Of a DNA stretch of 64,000 nucleotides, positions 26,789-35,828 are shown piece by piece (position 1 is the stretch's first letter; each line of letters begins with the position of its first letter). A program made the translations under genes and the position numbers. Source of the DNA: Methylophaga muralis (lineage in GTDB: Bacteria > Pseudomonadota > Gammaproteobacteria > Nitrosococcales > Methylophagaceae); the NCBI RefSeq assembly GCF_001720165.1, contig NZ_MCRI01000004.1, positions 1 to 64,000 on the forward strand, given 5' to 3'. Below the pieces are notes generated by a model that was not told where the DNA came from, made no database searches, and was given only the letters and a program-made list of their open reading frames with translations.

Positions 26789-26944
26789 TACGTTCCGTCA
26801 GTTGTACCGCCCCTTTTCACAAAGGGTTCACGAGTACTGAGTCACACTAAGCCTAACCAATTACCTCGGTATAGATACCAGTGGTAATGAAACTACAGAT
26901 GGTAACTAACTATGTCAATAACAACTGTTTACACTCTTAAATAG

Positions 26945-27442
26945 ATGAGCGAAAGAAAAGGACCTTTTGGCCTTCGACTACCTGCTGAGCTGATGTCTTG
27001 GCTGCGTTTCGAAGCGAAACAACACAATCGGAGCACGACCAGTGAGGCGTTGTTTTTATTACAAAACAGCCTTACCCATCGCTTCGGAAAAACGGCTGTT
27101 CGGGAGTTTATAAAAAAACATCCCACCGACACCAACTCAGAAGCGTTTGGCCTAAGAATTCCTGACGATTTAAAAACACGTTTGCGCGATTTTAGTTTGC
27201 TGCATGGTATGAGTCTGAATATGGAAATCGTCATGCGTCTTGCTCATCATTATGAGAAACACCAACGTCAAACTGTTGCAGCAAAAATAAGACCTGACGC
27301 ATACCGTACTCTACCTCTTGGAATAACTGAATCTGAGCAACATTTGCTGGATTTATTCCGTGGATTGAATGAGGCAAACCGTAAGGTTATCCTGACGCTT
27401 ATCAATAATCTTACTGATCACGACTCAACCAATTCTTCGTAG
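26945..27442 (+). CDS. Tandem Arc-like ribbon-helix-helix regulator
   Basis: 165 aa. Two copies of an Arc/MetJ-type ribbon-helix-helix unit lie in one chain: first strand FGLRLP at residues 8-13 with helices to about 45, and FGLRIP at 68-73 with helices to about 104. A charged C-terminal tail of about 60 residues follows. Normally two chains swap strands to build one DNA-binding fold; here one chain may do so alone or assemble as a higher-order dimer. It is likely a transcription regulator; the GGTA repeats just upstream could be its own operator. No toxin gene follows, so an antitoxin role is not supported. Confidence 0.72.
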   Translation: MSERKGPFGLRLPAELMSWLRFEAKQHNRSTTSEALFLLQNSLTHRFGKTAVREFIKKHPTDTNSEAFGLRIPDDLKTRLRDFSLLHGMSLNMEIVMRLAHHYEKHQRQTVAAKIRPDAYRTLPLGITESEQHLLDLFRGLNEANRKVILTLINNLTDHDSTNSS

Positions 27443-27457
27443 TAAATGTAAACGTCA

Positions 27458-27485
27458 TTGACCTGCTGTAAATTCTGACTATGAT
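27458..27485 (+). promoter_or_regulatory. Sigma-70 promoter of the ion channel gene
   Basis: TTGACC (27458-27463) and TATGAT (27480-27485) are separated by 16 bp, each one base from consensus. They lie 35 bp before the ATG of the channel gene, giving a short leader. Confidence 0.55.
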
Positions 27486-27520
27486 CGCGGCCTTGGTATA
27501 AAACCTATGGTCGCTTTTTT

Positions 27521-28330
27521 ATGCAAACTTCAACACCCTCCCCAGTCTCTTTTCAAAACAAGCTAGAACGCCTGCGCGCAAATCGTTTATTCGAAATCAT
27601 CGTGGTCAGTGTGATTTTGTTTTCGGCCATGGTCACTGGCATTAAAACCTATGAGATTCCGCTGCAGATTTTACGATTGGTGGATTGGCTGGATTACGCG
27701 ATTACGCTGTTTTTTGTGATGGAAATCAGTGTTAGATTCCTAGCCGAACCTAATAAGCGGGATTTCTTTAAAAGCGGCTGGAATGTGTTCGATACCATTA
27801 TCGTCGCGGTCAGTTTAATACCCGTCAATGACAGTGAACTGGCGTATGTTGCCCGGTTGATTCGTATCTTCCGTGTATTACGGATGGTATCGGTGATTCC
27901 GGAATTACGCCATCTATTGAATTCGTTACTCAAAGCTTTACCACAGCTTGGTTACGTCGCCTTGATGATGTTTATCATCGTCTATATTTTTGCCGCTATC
28001 GGCACCACACTATTTGCTGAAGTAAATGATTTTTTATGGGGTGATATTGCAGTATCAATGCTGACGCTCTTCCGGGTAATGACATTTGAGGATTGGACCG
28101 ATGTCATGTACGAAACGATGGAGGTCTACCCTTTTAGTTGGATTTTCTATCTGATATTTATCTTCCTTAATACCTTTGCCTTTCTCAATATGCTTATCGG
28201 TATTGTGGTCAATGTGATGGAACAGGAACGCGCCGAAGAGCGTGAAGAATCCCATAAATACGATATGACCATTGAAGACTTATCGGTGCAGATTGAAGAG
28301 CTGAAACAGCTTATCAAGGCAAAAGCCTGA
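27521..28330 (+). CDS. Bacterial voltage-gated cation channel (NaChBac/BacNav type)
   Basis: 269-aa single-domain channel with six TM segments, working as a homotetramer. S4 carries Arg at 112, 115, 118 and 121, spaced by three, as a voltage sensor requires. The pore helix and filter read T188-F-E190-D191-W-T-D194. Known sodium-selective members have TLESW, so this filter has extra acidic side chains and may pass calcium. After S6 a Glu-rich linker and a C-terminal coiled coil (about 248-268) should hold the tetramer. Physiological role in bacteria is mostly tied to motility and ion homeostasis. No ribosome site is obvious before the ATG. Confidence 0.88.
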   Translation: MQTSTPSPVSFQNKLERLRANRLFEIIVVSVILFSAMVTGIKTYEIPLQILRLVDWLDYAITLFFVMEISVRFLAEPNKRDFFKSGWNVFDTIIVAVSLIPVNDSELAYVARLIRIFRVLRMVSVIPELRHLLNSLLKALPQLGYVALMMFIIVYIFAAIGTTLFAEVNDFLWGDIAVSMLTLFRVMTFEDWTDVMYETMEVYPFSWIFYLIFIFLNTFAFLNMLIGIVVNVMEQERAEEREESHKYDMTIEDLSVQIEELKQLIKAKA

Positions 28331-28421
28331 TTTCATCATTTGCAAGCTCGCTTAAACATGCCTTCACATCCGGTTCACAGCTAACCCACCATCATCGACA
28401 TTTCTTTCAGGAGGGATGTCG

Positions 28422-28952
28422 ATGTCTGGTCGTAAATTATCTCTGTTGCTGTTTATCACGCTATTAGCAGGATGTCAGTCAATGTCACAGCCGATTCGCA
28501 CGGAAAATTATGTTGATATCAATCGCTTTATGGGCGACTGGTATGTGATTGCCAATATTCCGACCTTTATTGAAAAAGGTGCTCACAACGCTGTTGAAAC
28601 CTATGAGCTGAATGATGACGGTACTATTGCCACCACCTTTACCTTTAACAAAGGCAGTTTCGATGGCGAGCAAAAACAATATCATCCAAAGGGTTTTATA
28701 ACCGACACAGAATCAAACGCTGTGTGGGGCATGCAATTTATCTGGCCTATCAAAGCTGACTATCGAATCGTCTATTTAAACGATGATTACACTCAGACCA
28801 TTGTCGGCCGGGAAAAACGTGATTACGTATGGATAATGGCAAGAACACCCCAGATTCCCGAACAGGATTACTTGAAAATGCTGCAACTGCTCGCTGAGCA
28901 GGGGTATGACATTTCACAGATTCAAAAAGTACCTCAGCAATGGCCCGATTAA
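28422..28952 (+). CDS. Outer-membrane lipocalin (Blc-like lipoprotein)
   Basis: 176 aa from the ATG at 28422; an in-frame ATG at 28416 directly abuts the AGGAGGG ribosome site and is too close. The lipobox LLAGC places the lipidated Cys at residue 18. The lipocalin fold signature GDWYVIA follows near residue 40, and a later conserved stretch YDYVWIMAR-like (here RDYVWIMART) marks the Blc/apolipoprotein D group. Such proteins bind lysophospholipids or fatty acids at the outer membrane. It is transcribed after the cation channel, 90 bp downstream, and ends in a hairpin. Confidence 0.9.
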   Translation: MSGRKLSLLLFITLLAGCQSMSQPIRTENYVDINRFMGDWYVIANIPTFIEKGAHNAVETYELNDDGTIATTFTFNKGSFDGEQKQYHPKGFITDTESNAVWGMQFIWPIKADYRIVYLNDDYTQTIVGREKRDYVWIMARTPQIPEQDYLKMLQLLAEQGYDISQIQKVPQQWPD

Positions 28953-28960
28953 CGGGCCAT
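28940..28960 (+). terminator. Hairpin at the lipocalin gene end
   Basis: Perfect 8-bp arms ATGGCCCG and CGGGCCAT around a 5-base loop that contains the lipocalin stop codon. The T tract is weak and displaced (GTTTTATT), so termination efficiency is uncertain. It separates the convergent cysB gene. Confidence 0.45.
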
Positions 28961-28968
28961 CGTGTGTT

Positions 28969-29889
28969 TTATTGAGTAATCGCTGCTATAACATCTTCTT
29001 CATGCAGATCCGGAGCGCACAATTGGATAAAGTCATATGCGAACTGGCGCATATAATGCCCTTTTCTGACGGCAATTTTAGTAATATTTTCGTCAAATAA
29101 ATGCGTGGTATCCAACAGCGTTAATCGAACATCACGCTCCGCATCATAAGCCATAGCGGCTACGATACCGACTCCGAGCCCCAACTCAACATAAGATTTA
29201 ATCACATCCGCATCGAGCGCTGACATGACAATATCAGCATCGATATTTTCATTGAGAAATGCTCTATCAATGGTTGCCCGTCCAGTGAAGCCCTCATGAT
29301 AGGTAACGATTGGAAACTCAGCGATGTCGGTCAGCGTGAGTTTGTCCAACTGGGTCAGGTAGTGACCATTTGGCACCACCAATGCATGTTGCCAATGATA
29401 ATAAGCAAAGCTGACCAGCTCAGGAATATTGCCTAAGGCTTCGGTGGCAATGCCAATATCCGCCTCGCCTTCTATCATCATTTTCACAATCTCATCCGGG
29501 CTGCCTTGATGAAGTTTTAAATGTACCTTTGGATAACGTTGTTTAAACTGAGTAATCACTTCCGGCAACACATATCTGGCCTGAGTGTGCGTTGTCGCAA
29601 TGGTTAATTTGCCGGTGTCCTGCTGACTGTAATGCTCGGCCAGGCGTTTGATATTGTTGGCATCAAGTAACATGCGTTCCACAATCTGCAACATCTCTTT
29701 GCCCGGTTCAGTCAGTCCGGTCAAGCGTTTGCCTTTACGGACATACAATTCAACCCCAAGCTCATCTTCAAGATCTTTTATGTGTTTCGACACCCCTGAC
29801 TGTGAGGTGAACAAATGATTGGCCACCTCTGTCAGGTTGAAATTGCGTCGAACCGTTTCACGGATAATTCTTAATTGTTGAAAGTTCAA
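28969..29889 (-). CDS. cysB: CysB, LysR-type regulator of sulfur assimilation
   Basis: 306 aa. The N-terminal helix-turn-helix starts with the family hallmark FQQLRIIRE and contains [10 protein letters not shown]-like residues (here [19 protein letters not shown]). The C-terminal periplasmic-binding-like domain would sense N-acetylserine and sulfide. The start is a TTG whose last two bases belong to the cysA stop codon (TTGA overlap). Being co-transcribed with the sulfate importer it controls suggests autoregulatory coupling. Cbl is a close relative, but length and context favour CysB. Confidence 0.9.
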   Translation of the reverse strand: MNFQQLRIIRETVRRNFNLTEVANHLFTSQSGVSKHIKDLEDELGVELYVRKGKRLTGLTEPGKEMLQIVERMLLDANNIKRLAEHYSQQDTGKLTIATTHTQARYVLPEVITQFKQRYPKVHLKLHQGSPDEIVKMMIEGEADIGIATEALGNIPELVSFAYYHWQHALVVPNGHYLTQLDKLTLTDIAEFPIVTYHEGFTGRATIDRAFLNENIDADIVMSALDADVIKSYVELGLGVGIVAAMAYDAERDVRLTLLDTTHLFDENITKIAVRKGHYMRQFAYDFIQLCAPDLHEEDVIAAITQ

Positions 29890-30977
29890 GCGTGGTGATC
29901 CTTATGTAGGCTATCTCGTTGAAACAGCTTTAATTTCGAAGGCACTAACTTAACAATCTGGCCTTGTGTTAATGATAATTCATGCACCCGTTGTGGACTT
30001 AATTCCACCTCAAAATGCTGGCCGTGAGCACTATTGATACCATCCAACTCCACCCGTGAATTAAGACCAAACGACAAAACTCGATTCACCTTGGCAGATA
30101 ATCCACTGACTTGTTGTGTATCGACGACTATATCCAATTCATGTGGTCGTGCGAAAGCGTAAACTTCTGAACCGGGGCCGTAATTTTCACCTAGGTCATG
30201 CAGCACATCATCACCTACATGCAGATGTCCATCGTCTACCCGGCCATGAAACAGGTTTACCGATCCTAAAAAACCATAAACAAACGGCGTTTGCGGATGG
30301 TTATACACCTCATCAGGTGTACCTACCTGCTCAACTTTTCCGTGATCCATCAACACTACTCGGTCAGCTACTTCCAGTGCCTCTTCCTGATCGTGGGTCA
30401 CAAAAATTGAGGTGATGTGTAACTCATCATGCAATTTACGCAACCAACGGCGTAACTCTTTACGCACTTTGGCATCCAATGCACCAAACGGCTCATCCAA
30501 CAATAAAACCCGTGGCTCAACGGCTAATGCTCTTGCCAATGCGATTCGTTGTCGTTGACCACCCGATAATTGTGATGGAAACCGATCAGCCAACCAATCC
30601 AATTGCACCAGTTCAAGTAAACGATGGACTTTTTCAGCAATCACTTTTTCACTGGGCCTGGATTTACGCGGTTTCATTCGCAAACCAAACGCGACGTTAT
30701 CAAATACGGTCATGTGCTTGAACAACGCATAATGCTGGAACACAAAACCAACTTGCCGTTCTCGGACATGGGTTTGTGAGGCATTTTCGCCATCCAGAAT
30801 TACTGAACCTGAATCTGCCTGTTCAAGACCTGCAATAATTCTCAGTAATGTAGTTTTACCGCAACCTGATGGCCCCAACAGTGCAACCAGTTCACCTGAC
30901 GGAAAATTCAACGAAATATCATCAAGTGCAGTAAAACTGCCAAATTGTTTGTGTAAATTTTTAACTTCTATACTCAT
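29886..30977 (-). CDS. cysA: Sulfate/thiosulfate ABC importer ATPase CysA
   Basis: 363 aa. Walker [10 protein letters not shown] (residues 35-43), signature LSGGQ (137-141), Walker B VLLLDEP (157-163), then a C-terminal TOBE-like regulatory region from about 240. Length and sequence fit CysA, which drives CysTW. Its stop overlaps cysB and its start is 17 bp after cysW. High confidence from neighbours CysT, CysW and Sbp. Confidence 0.95.
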   Translation of the reverse strand: MSIEVKNLHKQFGSFTALDDISLNFPSGELVALLGPSGCGKTTLLRIIAGLEQADSGSVILDGENASQTHVRERQVGFVFQHYALFKHMTVFDNVAFGLRMKPRKSRPSEKVIAEKVHRLLELVQLDWLADRFPSQLSGGQRQRIALARALAVEPRVLLLDEPFGALDAKVRKELRRWLRKLHDELHITSIFVTHDQEEALEVADRVVLMDHGKVEQVGTPDEVYNHPQTPFVYGFLGSVNLFHGRVDDGHLHVGDDVLHDLGENYGPGSEVYAFARPHELDIVVDTQQVSGLSAKVNRVLSFGLNSRVELDGINSAHGQHFEVELSPQRVHELSLTQGQIVKLVPSKLKLFQRDSLHKDHHA

Positions 30978-30994
30978 TTTCGTATCTCTTTTAA

Positions 30995-31894
30995 TTAATG
31001 TGCCGAAGCATTGGTTCCAGCGCGGTGTTCCACCCAGGTCTTTAATACCAGCGTGACTAAAGCCAGTAAGGCCAGCAAGGACGCTACTGCAAAGGCTGCC
31101 GCGAAGTTATATTCGTTATAAAGAATTTCAACGTGTAACGGCATCGTATTGGTCTGGCCACGGATATGACCTGATACAACTGATACCGCGCCAAATTCGC
31201 CCATTGCCCTGGCATTACACAGAATCACGCCATACAACAAACCCCATTTGATATTCGGTAATGTCACATACCAGAAGGTTTGCCAGCCACCGGCACCTAA
31301 AACAACAGCAGCCTCCTCTTCCTCTTTACCTTGTGCCTGCATCAATGGAATCAATTCACGAGCAACAAACGGAAACGTCACAAATATGGTGGCGAGCACA
31401 ATGCCGGGAACCGCAAAAATGATCTTGATATCGTTAGCCACCAACCATTCACCAAACCAGCCATTTACGCCGAATACCAATACATAAACCAGACCGACGA
31501 TGACCGGCGAAACGGAAAAAGGCAGATCGATAAACGTAATCAACAACTGCTTACCTTTGAATTCAAACTTGGCAATTGCCCATGCGGCCGCCACACCAAA
31601 TACCAGATTTAATGGCACAGCAATCAGTGCCGTCAGTAAGGTCAATCTCACCGCAGATAAGGCATCTGAATCGCTTAACGCCAACCAATAAACTTCAAAT
31701 CCCTTGCGCAAGGCCTCGGTAAACACTGCAACCAAAGGCATGACTAAAAATAAGGCGAAAAAAGCCAGAGCAATACTGATCACACTGATTTTTATCCACT
31801 TGGATTCTTGTGTAGCGACATTTCTTTCATATTTTGTTGGTGATACCCAAGCAAAATTGCTCAACGGTTTATTCACAACAGCAGCATTACTCAT
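30995..31894 (-). CDS. cysW: Sulfate ABC importer permease CysW
   Basis: 299 aa inner-membrane permease with six TM helices. The EAA loop that docks on CysA is seen as [16 protein letters not shown] near residues 195-210. An N-terminal cytoplasmic extension of about 35 residues precedes TM1. It directly abuts cysT (adjacent stop and start) and precedes cysA, so the three are one translation-coupled unit. Confidence 0.95.
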   Translation of the reverse strand: MSNAAVVNKPLSNFAWVSPTKYERNVATQESKWIKISVISIALAFFALFLVMPLVAVFTEALRKGFEVYWLALSDSDALSAVRLTLLTALIAVPLNLVFGVAAAWAIAKFEFKGKQLLITFIDLPFSVSPVIVGLVYVLVFGVNGWFGEWLVANDIKIIFAVPGIVLATIFVTFPFVARELIPLMQAQGKEEEEAAVVLGAGGWQTFWYVTLPNIKWGLLYGVILCNARAMGEFGAVSVVSGHIRGQTNTMPLHVEILYNEYNFAAAFAVASLLALLALVTLVLKTWVEHRAGTNASAH

Positions 31895-32734
31895 CTATCT
31901 ATCCCTCCCAGTACGTTTGCCAGCCCACGCCTGCAACGCATTAATAATCAGCAACATCACAAAGGACACCACCAACATCACTGCCGCAATGGCCGTGGCT
32001 CCGGCGTAGTCGTACTGCTCTAATTTGGTAATGATCATCAGTGGGGTGATTTCTGAGACCATCGGAATATTGCCTGCAATAAAAATAACTGAACCGTATT
32101 CACCTACCGCACGGGCAAAAGCCAATGCAAAACCCGTCATTAACGCCGGCAGAATGATGGGTATCAGCACATAACGAAAAGTCTGCCAGCGATTAGCCCC
32201 CAGACTGGATGCCGCTTCTTCCAATTCAGTCTCCAGATCCTGAAGCACTGGCTGCACTGTTCGGACTACAAACGGCAAACCGATAAACACCAAAGCCACC
32301 AGCACACCTAACGGCGCAAAGGCCACTTTTATGCCTAAGGTTCCCTGAATAAACTGGCCTATCCAGCCATTTGGAGCATACAAAGCTGTTAACGCAATAC
32401 CTGCTACCGCTGTGGGCAAGGCAAAGGGTAAATCGACTAACGCATCGACAATTTTCTTACCCGGAAACGAGTAACGTACTAACACCCACGCCAGCATCAA
32501 TCCGAATACTGCATTAATAGCAGCAGCGGCTAGTGAAGCGCCGAATGAAAGTTTATAAGAGGCCACAACTCGTGGCGCGCTGACAATTGCCCAGAACTCT
32601 GCCCAAGTTAATTGGCTGGTAAAAATGAACACGGCACTTAATGGAATCAGCACAATAAGCGACAGGTACACCAAGGTAAACCCCATTGATAAACCGAAGC
32701 CGGGTAAAACGGAAAATGATTTTATTGAGGACAT
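31895..32734 (-). CDS. cysT: Sulfate ABC importer permease CysT (CysU)
   Basis: 279 aa, six TM helices, with the ATPase-docking loop EEAASSLGANRWQTFRYV-type near residues 170-187. It forms the heterodimeric channel with CysW. Its ATG overlaps the stop of a 25-codon upstream frame as TGATG, so reinitiation is likely. A GAGGGG ribosome-like stretch inside that leader also lies at suitable distance. Confidence 0.94.
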   Translation of the reverse strand: MSSIKSFSVLPGFGLSMGFTLVYLSLIVLIPLSAVFIFTSQLTWAEFWAIVSAPRVVASYKLSFGASLAAAAINAVFGLMLAWVLVRYSFPGKKIVDALVDLPFALPTAVAGIALTALYAPNGWIGQFIQGTLGIKVAFAPLGVLVALVFIGLPFVVRTVQPVLQDLETELEEAASSLGANRWQTFRYVLIPIILPALMTGFALAFARAVGEYGSVIFIAGNIPMVSEITPLMIITKLEQYDYAGATAIAAVMLVVSFVMLLIINALQAWAGKRTGRDR

Positions 32735-32811
32735 CAGTCATTCCCCTCATCACGGTTCAATGAACCGCTAGCGATGACCTGCCTAGCCTTTTTCAGGTGG
32801 TTGCGTAACAT
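32734..32811 (-). CDS. 25-aa leader peptide coupled to cysT
   Basis: A short frame starting with ATG at 32811, preceded by a strong AGGAG at five bases, and ending in TGA that shares its A with the cysT start. The peptide begins MLRNHLKKARQV, is basic at its N terminus and contains no Cys or Met beyond the start, so classic amino-acid attenuation by cysteine is not supported. The good ribosome site and exact coupling suggest it is translated and affects cysTWA expression. I recognise no homologue. Confidence 0.55.
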   Translation of the reverse strand: MLRNHLKKARQVIASGSLNRDEGND

Positions 32812-33047
32812 GTTTACTCCTTGTCAAAACAATGTTCGCAAAGTGTAGAGAGGCCGTTTTAGGCTGAGAAATAACAAAATATGCAAAGCTTATGCATAGC
32901 ACTGGATTAGGTTTTTTAATTTTAATTTACAATAACTTAGATAAAACAATCGCTTTTTTATCATTTAAAAAAGTTAATGTTTTGTCTTTAAATATCTCTT
33001 TTAGCAACTGAAACAATTTGTGCTGCGCCATGGTTATGGTTTTGGAT
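32812..33047. other. Regulatory region upstream of the cysTWA-cysB operon
   Basis: AT-rich stretch of about 235 bases with no gene. It contains an imperfect inverted repeat with arms ATGCA and TGCAT at 32881-32897, about 70 bp before the leader ORF, which could be a LysR/CysB-type site. No other structure apart from the peroxiredoxin terminator at its right edge. Confidence 0.35.
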
Positions 33048-33083
33048 AATAAAAAGCCAGTAGTCCGATAAGAACTACTGGCT
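33048..33083 (-). terminator. Terminator of the peroxiredoxin unit
   Basis: On the minus strand: 10-bp arms AGCCAGTAGT and ACTACTGGCT, nine-base loop, then a T-rich tail. It lies 40 bp after the peroxiredoxin stop and separates that unit from the sulfate importer operon. Confidence 0.8.
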
Positions 33084-33122
33084 GATATCACAAATGGAAT
33101 AGCTATTTATAGCTAGATTAGA

Positions 33123-33755
33123 TCACTTTAACTTTGTAAAACGTAAGTAAGGTCGCACGGCTTCATATCCCTGAGGGAAACGACTAGCAAGTTCTGCTTC
33201 ATCTTGCAGAGATGGCACAATCACCACCCGGTCGCCTGGCAGCCAATTGCCTGGCGTCGCTACTTTTTCATTATCGGTTAATTGCAGCGAATCAATTACT
33301 CGCAACACTTCATTAAAATTCCGTCCTGTACTGGCGGGATAGGTAATGATTAACCGAACCTTTTTCTGTGGATCAATAATAAATAAAGATCGTACTGTGA
33401 GTGTTGCGCTGGCATTGGGATGAATCATGTCGTAAAGCTCAGACACTTTGCGATCGGCATCGGCCAATATTGGAAAATTCACCGTGGTATTTTGCGTATC
33501 GTTAATATCCTCAATCCATTGGTGATGCTTATCCACGGGGTCAACGGATAATGCCAATGCCTTGACATTTCTAGAGTCAAACTCGGCTTTTAACTTGGCG
33601 GTCAAACCAAGCTCTGTTGTACACACTGGGGTAAAATCCGCTGGATGCGAAAATAAAACACCCCAACTGTTTCCCAGCCACTGATGAAAACGAATATGCC
33701 CTTCTGTTGAATCTTGTTCAAAGTCAGGGGCTTCATCACCCAATCGAATTGACAT
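33123..33755 (-). CDS. 1-Cys peroxiredoxin (Prx6 family)
   Basis: 210 aa. The peroxidatic cysteine is C45 in the motif HPADFTPVCTTELG. No second cysteine exists in the chain, so it is a 1-Cys enzyme that needs an external thiol for recycling. Length fits Prx6 with its C-terminal extension. It reduces peroxides in the cytoplasm. GGAG precedes the ATG. Position between sulfate uptake genes suggests induction with sulfur starvation, when thiol pools fall, as reported for peroxiredoxin genes in other sulfur regulons. Confidence 0.92.
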   Translation of the reverse strand: MSIRLGDEAPDFEQDSTEGHIRFHQWLGNSWGVLFSHPADFTPVCTTELGLTAKLKAEFDSRNVKALALSVDPVDKHHQWIEDINDTQNTTVNFPILADADRKVSELYDMIHPNASATLTVRSLFIIDPQKKVRLIITYPASTGRNFNEVLRVIDSLQLTDNEKVATPGNWLPGDRVVIVPSLQDEAELASRFPQGYEAVRPYLRFTKLK

Positions 33756-33784
33756 GTTAATTCTCCATTATCCAAGCCTGCATA

Positions 33785-34471
33785 TCAGGCGTATTGTAAA
33801 AATGCACTTTGCTGCGTTGTTAAACCAATTGTTGAATATGTTTTAGGTATAAGACGTTTACGAGAGCTGTTCCAGCTACTTAATTGAAAGACCTCATCAC
33901 CAGGTAAGGGTTCAATAGCTTCCAGCATGGCTGAAACAAAGTCTTTAATTAATGGCCATGCGCCATAACCTGACTCACTATTTATATGTCCGGCGTTTCC
34001 TGCATTGTAAAATGCCAATCCCCAATCACGACTCAGTTGATCAGCCTGAACAACCGACATCCATGGATCATTTTTACTGGCAACCAATACCCCCAACGTA
34101 TTTAGACGTTGGTCGGGCAAGGCACCTGCAATGTTTTGTATGTTCTTTTGGCTTTCGTGAATCGGTCCATAAAGAGAAAAACGCTGTGGCGCAGCTGGAG
34201 CAACTAAAATTACACCTGCCACTTTCTCGGGACGCCAGGAAGCAATCAATGCACTCACCAAGCAACCAAAACTGTGGGCAACTAAAATCACTTGTCCCGG
34301 CATAGTATCAAGCTGCTTTTCCAGCGCTTCTGCCCATGGATAAATTCGCGGCGATTCCCAATTAACGCCGGTTAAGCGTTCGTTGTTTGGAAATTGTTGT
34401 TCCAGCCATGTCTGCCAGTGATTTTCATCACTGCCATGGAATCCCGGTACAGTTAATATTTTGGTTTCCAT
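33785..34471 (-). CDS. RBBP9/YdeN-type alpha/beta hydrolase
   Basis: 228 aa from the ATG at 34471, which follows AGGAG at six bases; an upstream in-frame codon gives an unlikely basic extension. The nucleophile elbow is AHSFGC with Ser67. An Asp in ASKNDPWM and a His in NAGHINSESGYG supply the triad. This is the RBBP9 serine hydrolase family; substrates are unknown in bacteria. The C-terminal 35 residues run past the usual end of the family. It lies 29 bp upstream of the peroxiredoxin gene and 27 bp after the mop gene, so all three are probably co-transcribed. Confidence 0.82.
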   Translation of the reverse strand: METKILTVPGFHGSDENHWQTWLEQQFPNNERLTGVNWESPRIYPWAEALEKQLDTMPGQVILVAHSFGCLVSALIASWRPEKVAGVILVAPAAPQRFSLYGPIHESQKNIQNIAGALPDQRLNTLGVLVASKNDPWMSVVQADQLSRDWGLAFYNAGNAGHINSESGYGAWPLIKDFVSAMLEAIEPLPGDEVFQLSSWNSSRKRLIPKTYSTIGLTTQQSAFLQYA

Positions 34472-34498
34472 TGTTTTTCTCCTTGGCCTTTGCATTTT

Positions 34499-34723
34499 TT
34501 ATACTTTGCTAAAACTGGCCAGAGCAACTTCAGTGGATTTAAACAAGGCAATCACTTCAAACCCGGGTTTGAGACCCAAATCATCAAGTGAACTGGTTGT
34601 AATTACCGAGGTAATCACGCCCGCACCTGTATCCACTTCAACTTCACTGACCACATCACCGCGTTTTATTCGCTTGATAATGCCTTTAAACTGATTTCGA
34701 CTATTTATTGCTTTGATTGTCAT
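34499..34723 (-). CDS. Mop-type molybdate-binding (TOBE) protein
   Basis: 74 aa, a single TOBE domain of the molbindin kind: it opens with the N-terminal phrase INSRNQFKGIIKRIKRGDV and ends with a beta-rich segment. Such proteins assemble as hexamers and store molybdate or other oxyanions. Its place between sulfate-binding and hydrolase genes suggests a role in separating sulfate from molybdate when the sulfate importer is fully induced, an inference. ATG follows GGAAA. Confidence 0.85.
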   Translation of the reverse strand: MTIKAINSRNQFKGIIKRIKRGDVVSEVEVDTGAGVITSVITTSSLDDLGLKPGFEVIALFKSTEVALASFSKV

Positions 34724-34785
34724 GATTATTTCCTTTGTTTTTTAAAAGTTCGGCCTGAACCATTCAGGCCGAAAATACATATGTA

Positions 34786-35799
34786 CTATTGGCCGGAATA
34801 AATTCGGTCAAACACGCCACCGTCATTAAAGTGTGTTTTCTGGGCGTTTTGCCAACCACCAAACGCTTCGTCAATGGTGAAGGTTTTTACTTGCGGAAAG
34901 CGGGCGATATCCTGCGGATCAGCATGCTCTGGTGCCACTGGACGATAATAGTGTTTAGCTGCCAAGGCTTGACCAACCGGCGAGTACAAATATTCCAGAT
35001 AGGCCTTGGCAACTTCTTGTGTAGCATTTTTTTCAGCATTGCCATCAACGACGGTCACCGGCGGCTCAGCCAGAATAGAAACCGAAGGAACAATGATTTC
35101 AAACTGATCTTTGCCTAATTCGTTAATTGCTAAAAAAGCTTCGTTTTCCCATGAGATAAACACATCACCAATTCCACGCTGCACAAAGGTGTTGGTCGAA
35201 CCGCGTGCACCGGAGTCCAAAACGGGGACATTCTTAAAGAGTTTATTGACGAATTCTTCTGCTTTTTCAGCACTACCATATTTCGCTTCAGCAAAGCCCC
35301 AGGCTGCCAGATAATTCCACCGAGCACCGCCAGAGGTTTTTGGGTTAGGCGTAATAACCGCTACATCCGGTTTAACCAAATCTTCCCAATCCTTAATTTC
35401 TTTTGGGTTACCAGCACGAACCAAAAACACGATAGTCGACGTATAAGGTGAGCTGTTATTTGGCAGACGTGTTTGCCAATCAGCAGGTAATTTGCCGGTA
35501 TGTTCTGCAATGGCATCAATGTCATAAGCGAGTGCCAATGTGACAACATCCGCGGCCAGGCCATCAATAACCGCTCGTGCCTGCTTGCCTGCACCACCAT
35601 GCGATTGGCTAATCTTGACGTTATCGCCCGTCAGCTGTTTCCAATGTTTGGCAAATAACGGATTGAACTCCTGATATAGCTCTCTTGTCGGGTCATAAGA
35701 GACATTTAATAGTTCGATATCTTTCGCCAGTGAACCGCTAGAAAACACAGCAATGCTGATAGCGAATGGCAGAGTTTTAATTAAGGTTTTCAGTTTCAT
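34786..35799 (-). CDS. sbp: Periplasmic sulfate-binding protein
   Basis: 337 aa. Signal peptide 1-25 (cleavage after SLA). The mature domain has the Sbp/CysP pattern: [13 protein letters not shown] near residue 34, [16 protein letters not shown] near 65, and later [18 protein letters not shown] around 152. These are the segments lining the sulfate pocket. It serves CysTWA encoded 2 kb downstream in the same orientation, separated by three accessory genes. Sbp rather than thiosulfate-preferring CysP is likely but not certain. Confidence 0.93.
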   Translation of the reverse strand: MKLKTLIKTLPFAISIAVFSSGSLAKDIELLNVSYDPTRELYQEFNPLFAKHWKQLTGDNVKISQSHGGAGKQARAVIDGLAADVVTLALAYDIDAIAEHTGKLPADWQTRLPNNSSPYTSTIVFLVRAGNPKEIKDWEDLVKPDVAVITPNPKTSGGARWNYLAAWGFAEAKYGSAEKAEEFVNKLFKNVPVLDSGARGSTNTFVQRGIGDVFISWENEAFLAINELGKDQFEIIVPSVSILAEPPVTVVDGNAEKNATQEVAKAYLEYLYSPVGQALAAKHYYRPVAPEHADPQDIARFPQVKTFTIDEAFGGWQNAQKTHFNDGGVFDRIYSGQ

Positions 35800-35828
35800 T
35801 TTTGTTCTCCAAAATTCAAGTTGGTTGT

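Noticed and set aside
27458-27520. Toxin-antitoxin reading of the RHH gene with the following gene
   Set aside because: The next gene is a full-length voltage-gated channel with its own promoter, not a small toxin.
34472-34495. Eight-residue N-terminal extension of the RBBP9-type hydrolase
   Set aside because: The extension is absent in the family pattern and the ribosome site belongs to the ATG at 34471.
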